The notes: generated by a model not told the origin, from the letters alone. Counted from the first letter of the stretch, positions 44,625-54,031 are shown. The stretch: 59,507 nucleotides of DNA from Enterobacterales bacterium (GCA_003864575.1 BHES01000006.1:1-59507); one strand, 5' to 3'. Numbers and translations: made by a program.

Positions 44625-44927
44625 ATGGAACGTTTTGAATTTACTTACCCGGCGCAAACGCCGCTGACCGGACGTGCGCAGGCTGGCGTGGTCGGTTCTG
44701 GCGATTTAGAAGCGCTGTATGAACCCAAAAGTGACGCTGAGCTGCGCGTCACCGTCACGACCTCCGTCGATGGCAGCCACACTTTGTGGCAACGCTTTTT
44801 CGACCGTTTGAGCCAACTGCGTGAATTGCCCGCGGGCCAGCTCGACATCAACGACTTTGGCGCAACGCCTGGCGTAGCACGCCTGCGGATCGAACAGGTA
44901 TTTGAGGAGGCGAGTTATGCCAACTGA
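44625..44927 (+). CDS. mdcC: MdcC, malonate decarboxylase acyl carrier protein (delta subunit)
   Basis: The 100-residue protein carries S25 in VVGSGDLEAL, the known attachment serine for the dephospho-CoA-type prosthetic group in Klebsiella. AAGAGGTG lies before ATG 44625. Its 3' end overlaps mdcD by 11 bp. Confidence 0.93.
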   Translation: MERFEFTYPAQTPLTGRAQAGVVGSGDLEALYEPKSDAELRVTVTTSVDGSHTLWQRFFDRLSQLRELPAGQLDINDFGATPGVARLRIEQVFEEASYAN

Positions 44928-45753
44928 TCAAAGTTTTATTGAGCTGAATGCTCGTCAACGTGCACGCAACCTGCTCGACGCAGGCACCTTCCGCGAACTG
45001 CTGGGACCGTTCGAACGCATCATGTCGCCGTGGCTGGAACCGCAGGGCATCGTACCGCAAACCGACGACGGCATGGTGGTTGCCAAAGGCACTATCGAAG
45101 GTCAGCCAGCGGTGGTTGTGGCGATTGAAGGGGCATTCCAGGGCGGCAGCATGGGGGAAGTCTCCGGTGCGAAAATGGCCGCTGCATTAGAAATGGCCGC
45201 AGAAGATAACCGCAACGGCATTCCGACTCAGGCCGTACTGTTGCTGGAAACCGGCGGCGTGCGCTTGCAGGAGGCGAATCTTGGCCTGGCGGCTATCGCC
45301 GACATTCATGCCGCCATTGTGGATTTACGCCGCTATACGCCGGTCATCGGCGTGGTGGCCGGTACGGTGGGCTGCTTCGGCGGGATGTCGATTGCCGCCG
45401 CACTGTGCAGCTATCTTATCGTGACCCGCGAAGCGCGCCTTGGCCTCAACGGCCCGCAGGTTATCGAGCAGGAAGCGGGCATCGAAGAGTATGACTCTCG
45501 CGACCGGCCGTTTATCTGGAGCATGACCGGTGGCGAAGTGCGTTATCACAGCGGCTTTGTCGACGCGCTGGTGAAAGATTCTCTGAGCGAAGTGAAAAGC
45601 CACCTGCTGGCGTTTATCGCCCAGGGCGTTCCGGTCCAGCATCGTTCCGATAAATTCGACTATTACCTGCCAAAACTCACTGGCTTTGATACCACCCAAC
45701 AGGCCAGCCGTGACATTACGCAAGAGCTGTTTAACCGGGAGGATCTCGCATGA
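44917..45753 (+). CDS. mdcD: MdcD, malonate decarboxylase beta subunit
   Basis: From ATG 44917 (GAGGAGG at 6 nt) the product is 278 residues. This carboxyltransferase/crotonase-type subunit (ETGGVRLQEANLGL, GTVGCFGGMSIAAALC) decarboxylates malonyl-ACP together with MdcE. A start at 44902 would lie further inside mdcC and is less likely. It overlaps mdcE by the ATGA of its stop. Confidence 0.94.
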   Translation: MPTDQSFIELNARQRARNLLDAGTFRELLGPFERIMSPWLEPQGIVPQTDDGMVVAKGTIEGQPAVVVAIEGAFQGGSMGEVSGAKMAAALEMAAEDNRNGIPTQAVLLLETGGVRLQEANLGLAAIADIHAAIVDLRRYTPVIGVVAGTVGCFGGMSIAAALCSYLIVTREARLGLNGPQVIEQEAGIEEYDSRDRPFIWSMTGGEVRYHSGFVDALVKDSLSEVKSHLLAFIAQGVPVQHRSDKFDYYLPKLTGFDTTQQASRDITQELFNREDLA

Positions 45754-46574
45754 GCACGCTTGAGAATATTGCCAAAAATGCCGTCAGCCGTGGCGATTAC
45801 TGGTTTGCCGAACTGACTAAAGATGCCACGTCGTTAACCGGACTGTGCCCGTCAGTGAAAGCCGCTGACGGAAAGATCAACGATCAGGACGTGCGTTATA
45901 TCGCCGTAGTGCCTGATAAAAACAACCACTACCCGCGCGCCGCAGGCGGTGAAGTCGGTCTGCTCGAAGGCTGGACTCTGGCGAAAGTTGTCAGCCAGGC
46001 GGTGGCCGAAGACGCTGGCAAAGAGAGTAAACGCGCGATTGTGGCGATAATTGATGTGCCGAGTCAGGCTTATGGCCGCCGCGAAGAGGCTTTTGGTATT
46101 CATCAGGCGTTGGCCGGTGCTGCCGGGGCGTATGCCAATGCGCGTCTGGCCGGACACCCGGTGATCGGGCTAATTGTCGGTAAAGCCATGTCTGGCGCGT
46201 TTCTGGCGCATGGGTATCAGGCCAACAAGTTGATCGCTTTCAATAACCCGGACGTGATGATCCACGCGATGGGCAAAGAGTCGGCGGCGCGCATTACGCT
46301 GCGCTCGGTCGAGGCGCTCGAGAAACTGGCGGCGACTATCCCGCCGATGGCCTATGACATCGAAAATTACGCCACCCTCGGTCTGCTGGCGCAGTTGATG
46401 GAGGTCGGCAATCCCGATAGTGCAGCGCCGGACGATATCGTCAACGTGCAGTCGGCGCTGTGGAACAACATTCTGGATGCCCGCAAGGAGGGAGTTGGCC
46501 TTAAAAATCGCTTAGGCGCCGACAACCGCGCCAGTTCGCAGCTTGTTCGCGAACGCATGCGCCAGGCGTGGTAA
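45750..46574 (+). CDS. mdcE: MdcE, malonate decarboxylase gamma subunit
   Basis: The 274-residue crotonase-fold partner of MdcD has the blocks VDVPSQAYGRREEAFGIHQAL-like (IDVPSQAYGRREEAFG here) and VGKAMSGAFLAHG. It forms the decarboxylase core with MdcD. The start overlaps the mdcD stop, so they are translationally coupled. A 154-bp gap follows before the transporter. Confidence 0.94.
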   Translation: MSTLENIAKNAVSRGDYWFAELTKDATSLTGLCPSVKAADGKINDQDVRYIAVVPDKNNHYPRAAGGEVGLLEGWTLAKVVSQAVAEDAGKESKRAIVAIIDVPSQAYGRREEAFGIHQALAGAAGAYANARLAGHPVIGLIVGKAMSGAFLAHGYQANKLIAFNNPDVMIHAMGKESAARITLRSVEALEKLAATIPPMAYDIENYATLGLLAQLMEVGNPDSAAPDDIVNVQSALWNNILDARKEGVGLKNRLGADNRASSQLVRERMRQAW

Positions 46575-46625
46575 TTCGTTAACTTTTCAGTCTTTTAGCC
46601 GGTAAAGGCACCTGCATACAGCGAG

Positions 46626-46653
46626 ATGCGGCACAAAGTTCACCGTGCCGTAT
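46626..46653 (+). other. hairpin in the mdcE-mdcF gap
   Basis: ATGCGGCAC pairs with GTGCCGTAT (one G-U) without a T tract. It may stabilise the upstream mRNA or reduce read-through. Confidence 0.35.
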
Positions 46654-46728
46654 CCGACTGGAATTTATAAAAAACATCGTAACCGGCGGGCTGGGTAATT
46701 CATTTTTATTTACCTCAGGTATATCGCT

Positions 46729-47691
46729 ATGACTTATGTAATTTTACATGCACTTGCACCCATTTTCGTGATCATGATCCTCGGCTTTTTTGCCGGGAAA
46801 GCGAAAATGGTGGATAACAAAAATGTCTCTTTACTGAATATTTTTGTCATGGATTTTGCTTTACCCGCTGCGCTGTTTGCAGCAACCGTACAAACGCCGT
46901 GGGCGGGCATTGTCGGGCAGACACCGCTGATTTTGGTGTTGGTGCTGGCCATGTGGATAACCTACGCGGCGATTTACTTTATTTGCACCAAAGTCTTTAA
47001 AAAATCGCCACAGGATGCTGCCGTTCTGACGCTGACCGTTGCTTTACCAAACTACGCAGCACTGGGTTTACCGATTTTGAGCAGCGTGTTCGGTGATGCG
47101 CCGTCTACCTCATTATCTGTGGCAGTCTCTATCGCGTGCGGTTCCGTATTGATGACGCCGTTCTGTCTGATGATTCTGGAACGTGAAAAAGCCCGCATCA
47201 GCGGAGAAAATCAGGGGTCTTCCCTGGCGTTATTGCCCGTGTTGATGTGGCGTTCGGTGAAAAAACCGATTGTCTGGGGTCCGCTGCTCGGTGTGGTGCT
47301 GTCCGCGATTGGCATAAAAATGCCGGAAATTGTGCTGGCATCGATTAAGCCTCTTGGCCTGTCAGCGACCGCGTCTGCGCTGTTCCTGACCGGGGTTATC
47401 CTGTCAGCCCGTAAGCTGAAAATTAACGGTCCGGTGTTGTTGTCATGTGTGACAAAAAACCTGATTCAGCCTTTTATCGCCTGGGGTCTGGTGCTGGCCT
47501 TTGGTTTAAATGGTCAGATGGCCGTGACCGCGATTCTGATGATTGCGCTGTCAGCCGGTTTCTTCGGTATCGTATTCGGCAACCGTTTCGGCGTTCAGTC
47601 GCCAGATGCAGAAGCGTCGCTGTTGATCAGTTCAGTGTTGTGTATCATTACGTTACCTCTGTTTATAACACTGACCTCTTCACTGCACTGA
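46729..47691 (+). CDS. mdcF: MdcF, malonate transporter (auxin efflux carrier family)
   Basis: The 320-residue membrane protein with about 10 segments starts YVILHALAPIFVIMILGFFA, typical of the AEC family; Klebsiella MdcF is the same size class. It is expected to import malonate. It is set slightly apart from mdcE and 19 bp before mdcG. Confidence 0.9.
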   Translation: MTYVILHALAPIFVIMILGFFAGKAKMVDNKNVSLLNIFVMDFALPAALFAATVQTPWAGIVGQTPLILVLVLAMWITYAAIYFICTKVFKKSPQDAAVLTLTVALPNYAALGLPILSSVFGDAPSTSLSVAVSIACGSVLMTPFCLMILEREKARISGENQGSSLALLPVLMWRSVKKPIVWGPLLGVVLSAIGIKMPEIVLASIKPLGLSATASALFLTGVILSARKLKINGPVLLSCVTKNLIQPFIAWGLVLAFGLNGQMAVTAILMIALSAGFFGIVFGNRFGVQSPDAEASLLISSVLCIITLPLFITLTSSLH

Positions 47692-47710
47692 TGATTAAGG
47701 AAACGTAACG

Positions 47711-48334
47711 ATGAGTCTGCCGCGTGCCCATGACCTGATTTGGATTGCCGACCGTGCCTCGCTGGAAAACGACCAAGGCTTACCCGACTGGGTGAGCCAC
47801 TGGCGGCCACATCTGCCGTTGGTGGTGCGTCGTGACCGACGCGAGGATGGCGCGATTGCGGTTGGGATACGCGGTATGACCAAGATTCAACGCGCAGCCG
47901 CCTGGGTAAAACCTGAAGATGTACTGCGCGTGGTGACGCCTGAATCCCTGGTGGCCGATCCCGTTACGTTACTGCATTCGCGCTTTATCTCCCTGCAACC
48001 CATGCAGGCGCTGATCACTCTCGCCAGCCTGAAATTGCCCTGGCAGTGGGGCGTGACCGGCAGTTGCGCCTACGCCATGGTCAGCGATATTCCGGTGATG
48101 CACGCCGAGAGCGATCTGGACTTACTTATCCGCTGCGATGAACCGGTGGATTCCATTGAATTTTCCGCTTTCCATACCCGCCTTGAAGAGATGCCGTGCC
48201 GCGTTGATGTGCAAATCACCACGCCGCAGGGCGGTTTCTCACTGACGGAATGGCTGCGCGGCGGGCAATTTATGCTGAAAACCAACTCAGGCCCGGTTCT
48301 GGTCACTGACCCGTGGAGCAAACCTGAAGTCTGA
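47711..48334 (+). CDS. mdcG: MdcG, phosphoribosyl-dephospho-CoA transferase (holo-ACP synthase)
   Basis: The 207-residue nucleotidyltransferase-like protein has the metal aspartates D135 and D137 in ESDLDLLI. It attaches the prosthetic group to MdcC S25. AAGGAAACGTAACG precedes ATG 47711. It ends 8 bp before mdcH. Confidence 0.93.
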   Translation: MSLPRAHDLIWIADRASLENDQGLPDWVSHWRPHLPLVVRRDRREDGAIAVGIRGMTKIQRAAAWVKPEDVLRVVTPESLVADPVTLLHSRFISLQPMQALITLASLKLPWQWGVTGSCAYAMVSDIPVMHAESDLDLLIRCDEPVDSIEFSAFHTRLEEMPCRVDVQITTPQGGFSLTEWLRGGQFMLKTNSGPVLVTDPWSKPEV

Positions 48335-48342
48335 GGAGTGTT

Positions 48343-49284
48343 ATGAATATCCTGTTTACCTTTCCCGGCCAGGGACCGCAGGTGCCGGATATGCTGCACC
48401 GCCTGCCGGAAAACCCGCTGACTCAGGATCTGATAGCCCAGGCCAGCAACGCGCTGGGCGCTGATATCTTACTGCTCGATACCGCTGATGCCCTGCGTTC
48501 AACCCACGCGGTGCAATTGTGTCTGTTGATTGCCGGTGTTGTCTGGGCGAAACAGTTGGAAGCCGAAGGTGTGAAACCTGATTTTTGCAGCGGCCTGTCA
48601 ATTGGCGCGTTTCCGGCGGCGGTGATGTCGGGCGCTCTGCGCTTTGATGATGCCGTGCGGCTGGTGGCTTTGCGCGGCGAACTCATGCAGCAAGCTTATC
48701 CGCAGGGTTATGGATTGTCGGCCATCACCGGGTTAAGCCAGAGTCAGGTTTCGGCGCTGCTGGAGCAGGTGAACGGCCCGCAGACGTCGGTCTATCTGGC
48801 GAATATCAACGCCGAAGACCAAATGGTGATTGCCGGTAGCGACAGCGCGATGCAACAGGTTCTGAATTTAGCCAAAGCGCAGGGTGCGCAGAAAACTCAT
48901 CGGCTGGCGGTCAGCGTGCCATCGCATTGTGCGTTGCTCAATGAGCCCGCCGCGAAACTGGTCAAAGCTTTCGCATCCGTCACGCTGCGGCGTCCGACCT
49001 GCGGTTATCTCAGCGGCACAACGGGCCGGGTGTATTGGCAGCCTGAAAAGATTGCCGACGATCTGGCGATGAACATGGCGCGCACCGTTAACTGGCGCGA
49101 TGCCATGGTAGCGGCGTATCAGCGAGATGTACGTCTGGCGATAGAAATGCCGCCGGGAAGCGTCCTCACCGGTTTGACGCGCCGGGCGATGGATCAGGGC
49201 GAAGCGCTGTCTCTGTGCCAGTCCGGCCTACAGGTTGCGAGGACTCTCGCAAGACGGTTACGGGAAAATGAGCACCAGGAATGA
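48343..49284 (+). CDS. mdcH: MdcH, malonyl-CoA:ACP transacylase
   Basis: The 313-residue FabD-like acyltransferase has the nucleophile S86 in CSGLSIGAFPAAVMSGAL, a GLSIG form of the usual GHSxG. It loads malonyl on the carrier protein to start the cycle. GAGGAGTG precedes ATG 48343. It is the last gene of the plus-strand mdc operon. Confidence 0.93.
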   Translation: MNILFTFPGQGPQVPDMLHRLPENPLTQDLIAQASNALGADILLLDTADALRSTHAVQLCLLIAGVVWAKQLEAEGVKPDFCSGLSIGAFPAAVMSGALRFDDAVRLVALRGELMQQAYPQGYGLSAITGLSQSQVSALLEQVNGPQTSVYLANINAEDQMVIAGSDSAMQQVLNLAKAQGAQKTHRLAVSVPSHCALLNEPAAKLVKAFASVTLRRPTCGYLSGTTGRVYWQPEKIADDLAMNMARTVNWRDAMVAAYQRDVRLAIEMPPGSVLTGLTRRAMDQGEALSLCQSGLQVARTLARRLRENEHQE

Positions 49285-49473
49285 GTGTGGTAGGTTGGTG
49301 ATGAAGCTTTTGCTCTTCAGTAGGTTACATCGGTATGTGGCGTGCCTGAATGAGCACCGGCGATAGAAGCTATGTTGCACGTTCTGTTTTGTTGAATTAT
49401 TGCGCAATATGCTATTGTCCAATCACTCTTCTACTCAGGTTTGAAGAGCTGCCTCTTTACATGAAGGGATATC

Positions 49474-50118
49474 ATGCCTGTTCTGATTCACGGAGATTCA
49501 CAAATGATCGTGCTCGAAAGATCGTACAGCACAGCAACCCTGACCCGACGGTTTGAAATCATTGATGAGATACGATTTAACAACATTGATATGTTGATCA
49601 TTTATGATGAAAAAATTCCATTTATCGCTATTGCTGAAGCACAAACCAGAATCGACAAGAGGGGCGAAAAGCGGCACCACGTAGTTGCGACATTGGAACT
49701 GGCTCGCCGGAAAAAGGGTGATGAAATTCTGGATGTCAGTCAATTTTGGCAAGACGAACAGGTATTTCAAATCGGAGGGGTGGTGGTTAACCCGGAAATG
49801 CGTGATTTTCGTTTAGCGACGCTGCTCTATGAAACGCTGGTCGTGAAGAAGAACCTCACCCTGATGAGTGATAATGATCAATATGCAGGTGGCAGAGCAT
49901 TGTGGCAGCGCCTTGCGCGGGAATCAAACAACGTGGTGGTTTTCGTATTGGATACTGAAAAAGGGCAGTTTTACCCTTACGATGGTACGAAAATGCGTTA
50001 TGACGGCGTGAGTATTCCTGAGTCCTCTATCTGGAGCCATCATCCGGATAAAACACATTGGCCGGTAGTTTTGATGGCGCAAAATAATGAGCGCCTAATC
50101 TCACTTCCTACTCCCTAA
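49474..50118 (+). CDS. orphan GNAT-like (acyltransferase-fold) protein, function unknown
   Basis: The 214-residue protein has, near the middle, IGGVVVNPEMRDFRLATLLYE, a GNAT motif-A-like pattern (V-x-P-x-x-R followed by a helix), then LMSDNDQYAGGRALWQRLA, which recalls phage-borne acetyltransferase-like proteins. I do not recognise the family with certainty. ATG 49474 (AAGGGA close by) or ATG 49504 (GGAG at 8 nt) may start it. It sits between mdcH and mdcR, overlaps the mdcR 3' end by 18 bp, and looks more AT-rich than its neighbours, which suggests transfer. A 12-bp palindrome, TATTGCGCAATA, lies at 49398-49409. Confidence 0.6.
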   Translation: MPVLIHGDSQMIVLERSYSTATLTRRFEIIDEIRFNNIDMLIIYDEKIPFIAIAEAQTRIDKRGEKRHHVVATLELARRKKGDEILDVSQFWQDEQVFQIGGVVVNPEMRDFRLATLLYETLVVKKNLTLMSDNDQYAGGRALWQRLARESNNVVVFVLDTEKGQFYPYDGTKMRYDGVSIPESSIWSHHPDKTHWPVVLMAQNNERLISLPTP

Positions 50119-51018
50119 CGCATACATCCGGCATTCAGCCGCTAATGCCAGCAGGTTTGGGTCGTGCTCGCGGCTGTGCGGGAACACCAGTGCGATGGTC
50201 TGGCGCATCTGATACGGCTCGGCCAGCGGCATCAGGCGCACGGTGTTTTCATACACGCCTTTCATGCGCCCCGGAATTAACGTGTAGCCCACGCCCGCCT
50301 GCACCAGACTCAGCATCGAAAAAATATCATTCACCCGGGTCACGATATCCGGGTCGAACCCCGCGACATGAAAGGCTTCCTGAAAACCATGATAAGTAGC
50401 GAACCCTTCCGCCAGCGCCACAAATTTCTCCTGCCTGAAATCGCGTAAATCGGCGATCCCTTCCGTGGCCAATGCTGAACTGGCCGGTGCGGCAAGAAAA
50501 ATATCATCCTGGAACAGCGGGATCTGGTCATAACGCTGAGTATCGATTGGGGAATCGCTGGTGGAAAGCAGCACGGCATCCAGCTGGCCTTCTTCCATTC
50601 TGGCTAGCAGATGACTGTTTGAGCCCATCATAAGCTCGAGTTCGAGTTCAGGGCGACGCAGTTTAAGGCCCATGATCAGACGGGGAATGGTTTGCAGCGT
50701 CAGTGAATACAGCGTACCGAGCTTGAGCCTTTTTTGTCCGAAACCGGCAGCAAGACGCGTGGCTTCGATGCTGTGCTCCATCTGTTCAATCACCTGCGTG
50801 GCGTGTTCCAGTAGTGCGCGGGCGGCAGGCAGTGGCAGCAGATTACGGCCTTTGTGAATAAACAATGGACAACGCAGACCCTCTTCCAGCGAATGCAGCG
50901 CGCGGTGCACGCTGACGCTGCTCAGGCCGAGGTGTTCAGCGGCCCGGGTAATGTTGAGTTTTTCCATGTAAGCGATGAAGATTTCCAGCTTACGAAAGGT
51001 GATTTCACTGTCAATCAT
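50101..51018 (-). CDS. mdcR: MdcR, LysR-type activator of malonate genes
   Basis: The 305-residue protein has an N-terminal LysR helix-turn-helix (KLNITRAAEHLGLSSVSVHR) and an effector domain. In Klebsiella MdcR activates mdc with malonate. Here it is on the minus strand, directly behind feoC, and its start overlaps the feoC stop by 8 bp. It is convergent with the orphan GNAT-like gene. Confidence 0.92.
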   Translation of the reverse strand: MIDSEITFRKLEIFIAYMEKLNITRAAEHLGLSSVSVHRALHSLEEGLRCPLFIHKGRNLLPLPAARALLEHATQVIEQMEHSIEATRLAAGFGQKRLKLGTLYSLTLQTIPRLIMGLKLRRPELELELMMGSNSHLLARMEEGQLDAVLLSTSDSPIDTQRYDQIPLFQDDIFLAAPASSALATEGIADLRDFRQEKFVALAEGFATYHGFQEAFHVAGFDPDIVTRVNDIFSMLSLVQAGVGYTLIPGRMKGVYENTVRLMPLAEPYQMRQTIALVFPHSREHDPNLLALAAECRMYALGSRK

Positions 51019-51250
51019 GCATCAGCCGATAGCTGATGGTCAGACATTTTTGCCCGTCGGCACAGCTTTTACAACCGCCGCTCAGGCAGCTGTCATCGGG
51101 TTGAACGGCTACTATCTTGCGCATCGCAACCAGTCGGTCGAGCATCGCCTGTACCAGCGGTTGGGGTGTCTGTAACTGATAGCTCAACTGGCGGGCATCA
51201 ACCCTCCCTGCCAGGGCCACGCCGTCGCGAACGGCAATCAATGAGGTCAT
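51011..51250 (-). CDS. feoC: FeoC, small Fe-S protein regulating FeoB
   Basis: The 79-residue winged-helix protein ends in the cysteine cluster C55, C60, C63, C69 (CLSGGCKSCADGQKC), typical of FeoC. It binds an oxygen-sensitive cluster and protects FeoB from proteolysis in Salmonella. It is 9 bp after feoB and overlaps mdcR. Confidence 0.93.
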   Translation of the reverse strand: MTSLIAVRDGVALAGRVDARQLSYQLQTPQPLVQAMLDRLVAMRKIVAVQPDDSCLSGGCKSCADGQKCLTISYRLMHD

Positions 51251-51259
51251 CCTCTTCTC

Positions 51260-53575
51260 CTAGTGGCAGTCGCCCGACGGCGAACTACAGCAGGCGGCCG
51301 CTTTGCGCGGTTTTAACGTGACGCTGACGCGGCTGCGCATTTTGCGCAAGGTCAGCAGCACCAGCGCATTGAAAATAATCACCGTAAGGATAATCCCTGC
51401 GCTGCGGCCCGGATGGTCGCTGAAAGTGGCCACCTGGAAGAACAGTGTTGCCAGCGAATAGGCCACGTTCAATCCCCAGACGATAGAGAATGTCATCCAG
51501 CCACGGCTGGTTTCACGTGCGATAGCCCCCATGACCGAGACGCAGGGAACGTAAAGCAGGACGAAAATCAGGTAACTGTAGGCCGAAATAGCCGTGCCGA
51601 ATTTGCTGCTCATTACGCCCATCGAAGTCGCTGCCATCTCGCCGTCACCTTTACTTGCTTCGATAGGGTTGGAGAGCACGCTCAGGCTAAAGGTGTCTTT
51701 CAATCCTTGCCAGGTTTCATTCACTGCGCCATTCAGTTCACCCAGCAGATCGAAATTGGCGGCGTCGAACGCTTGTGTCGTGATGTGCTCGGCGGTGTAA
51801 AGGGTGTTGAGCGTACCGACCACGACTTCTTTTGCCATCGCGCCGGTGACTAAACCGACCGTCGCCTGCCAGTTGTCTTCGTGCACGCCCATCGGGCTGA
51901 GGATTGGTGTCAGCACTTTACTGACCGTCGCCAGCGCGGAGTCGTTAATGTTGTCTACGGCTTTACCGCTGAAGGAGAAGCTGTTGAGTGCGCCAATGAA
52001 AATACTGGCGATGACAATGACTTTACCGGCCCGCAGCACAAAGCCTTTCAGGCGTTGCCATGTCTGCAACAGCAGGCTTTTCAGATGGGGGATATGGTAA
52101 ACCGGCAGTTCCATGACGAACGGCGAGGCCTCACCGCGCATGATGGTGTATTTGAGCACCAGCCCGGTAAGAATAGCGACTACGATACCCAGCAGGTAAA
52201 GCGAAAAGACCACGGATGCGCCACTCTGCCCGAAGAATGCGGCGGAGAAGACGGCGAAAATCGCCAGACGTGCGCCACAGGACATGAACGGCGCCATCAT
52301 GACGGTCATCAGGCGTTCACGCGGAGCATCCAGCGTACGGGCGCCCATGATTGAGGGCACGTTACAGCCGAAACCGACAATCAGTGGCACGAAGGATTTT
52401 CCCGGCAGCCCCAGCGCCTGCATCAGGCGGTCCATCACAAAGGCGGCACGCGCCATGTAGCCGGAGTCTTCCAGGAATGACAGAAACAGATACATCATGC
52501 CGATTTGCGGGACCAGCGGCAGAACGGTGTTGATCCCGCCACCGACGCCCTGAGCAAGGAAAATCGTCAGCCACTGCAGGAAGTGCAGGGTAAAGCCCAG
52601 CCACTGTGTTCCCTGAATGAAAATAGCCGCTGAGCCGATATCGAAAATCGGTTGCAGCGCGCCGCCGATGTTTATCGCCAGCAGGAACATCAGGTACATC
52701 ACCAGCAGGAAAATCGGCACGCCGAGGAAACGGTTCAGGATCACCCGGTCAAGAATTTGCGTCATGCGGTTGGGCGCCGTCAGGTGCGAGTTGCTTACGG
52801 CTTCGCACAAGCTGACGATGCATTGGTAACGGGCATCGGCAATCAGTAATGCGGGATCTTCATGTTGCTGTTCGGTTAAGCGGGCTCGCACTTGTGGCAG
52901 GATATTGGCGGCGTTACCGGCATGAGTTTGGCTGTAAATATCGCCTTCGAGCATTTGCAGCGCCAGCCAGCGGCGTTGTTGCAACGGCATGTCGGCGGGC
53001 ATTTCTGCGGCCAGCAGATCGACTGCTTGTTGCAGCATCGGCGGGTAAGTCACGCGGGTAAGATTCGAGGCTTCCGGGCGCTGGTCAATGGCGGCTTTGA
53101 GTTCACTGATACCACTCGCGCGGGTAGAGACAAGGGCTATCACCGGGCAGCCAAGGCGTTTGGCGAGCGCTGGAATATCGATGGTGATGTTCTGAGTTTT
53201 GGCGATATCGAGCATATTCAGGGCGACGATACACGGAATGCCGAGCTCCAGCAGTTGCAGCGTCAGGTACAAATTACGTTCCAGATTCGATGCATCCACG
53301 ACGTTTATCATCAAGTCGGCTTCGTTGCTGAGAATGTAATGGCAGGCAATTTGTTCGTCGAGTGACGTCTGTTCTGAGATGGTGGTCAGTGAATAGGTGC
53401 CGGGTAAGTCGACCAGCGTAACCTGATGTTGTTGGGTGGCGAACTGCCCCTCTTTACGCTCAACCGTGACGCCTGCCCAGTTCCCCACGCGCTGGCGTGC
53501 GCCAGTTAATTGGTTGAAGAGAGTGGTTTTACCTGAGTTCGGATTACCAATTAAACCAATGGTCAGTGCTTTCAT
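51260..53575 (-). CDS. feoB: FeoB, ferrous iron transporter with GTPase domain
   Basis: The 771-residue protein has an N-terminal G domain (G1 GNPNSGKTT at residues 10-18, G3 DLPGTYSL, G4 NMLD) and then membrane gate regions. It is the inner-membrane Fe(II) importer. E. coli FeoB has nearly the same length. It lies between feoA (63 bp upstream) and feoC. Confidence 0.96.
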   Translation of the reverse strand: MKALTIGLIGNPNSGKTTLFNQLTGARQRVGNWAGVTVERKEGQFATQQHQVTLVDLPGTYSLTTISEQTSLDEQIACHYILSNEADLMINVVDASNLERNLYLTLQLLELGIPCIVALNMLDIAKTQNITIDIPALAKRLGCPVIALVSTRASGISELKAAIDQRPEASNLTRVTYPPMLQQAVDLLAAEMPADMPLQQRRWLALQMLEGDIYSQTHAGNAANILPQVRARLTEQQHEDPALLIADARYQCIVSLCEAVSNSHLTAPNRMTQILDRVILNRFLGVPIFLLVMYLMFLLAINIGGALQPIFDIGSAAIFIQGTQWLGFTLHFLQWLTIFLAQGVGGGINTVLPLVPQIGMMYLFLSFLEDSGYMARAAFVMDRLMQALGLPGKSFVPLIVGFGCNVPSIMGARTLDAPRERLMTVMMAPFMSCGARLAIFAVFSAAFFGQSGASVVFSLYLLGIVVAILTGLVLKYTIMRGEASPFVMELPVYHIPHLKSLLLQTWQRLKGFVLRAGKVIVIASIFIGALNSFSFSGKAVDNINDSALATVSKVLTPILSPMGVHEDNWQATVGLVTGAMAKEVVVGTLNTLYTAEHITTQAFDAANFDLLGELNGAVNETWQGLKDTFSLSVLSNPIEASKGDGEMAATSMGVMSSKFGTAISAYSYLIFVLLYVPCVSVMGAIARETSRGWMTFSIVWGLNVAYSLATLFFQVATFSDHPGRSAGIILTVIIFNALVLLTLRKMRSRVSVTLKPRKAAACCSSPSGDCH

Positions 53576-53638
53576 AGGCGATATCTGCGTGGAAATAAAA
53601 GAGAGATGCGGGCAAGAAGCGTCGCCCGCACTGAAAAA

Positions 53639-53866
53639 TTAACAGGCCTGGATTTCGAGTTTTAACAGGTCGAGGTCTTTTTTGCGCACAACTAAACTGG
53701 TGCGGCGGGTTTCGATTTGTACCGGATCGCCCATCGGCGCCACGCGGATGATATTAAACAGTGAGCCGGGGAGCATACCCAGTGACAGCAGTTTCTGTCG
53801 GTACGCCGGGCTTATCTCAGCGGAGAAACCGATAATTTTGTAAGCACGTTGAGAGATAAGTTGCAT
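53639..53866 (-). CDS. feoA: FeoA, SH3-like Fe(II) transport accessory protein
   Basis: From ATG 53866 (AGGAAC upstream) the product is 75 residues, the E. coli FeoA length, [20 protein letters not shown], with the [16 protein letters not shown] block. A longer in-frame start at 53944 is not conserved. It is first of feoABC; a Fur-like box lies upstream. Confidence 0.95.
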   Translation of the reverse strand: MQLISQRAYKIIGFSAEISPAYRQKLLSLGMLPGSLFNIIRVAPMGDPVQIETRRTSLVVRKKDLDLLKLEIQAC

Positions 53867-54031
53867 AGTTCCTCGCGAAGCGTTCAGGCGTTTATGGGGG
53901 CGGCAGTTGTTTAATGCGCCGCGCTTCCTTGCCCGGGTTTCCACTGGTCACTGCGAAATATTCTGTGATTTATCAGGAGCGAAAATGCGCATTCATTGGA
54001 GATTAGGTTAAATACTCAAAGAAGTAAAAAC

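Noticed and set aside
49474..50118. LuxI-type autoinducer synthase reading for the orphan gene
   Set aside because: The conserved LuxI residues and N-terminal block are not present and there is no LuxR neighbour. Only a GNAT-like pattern remains.
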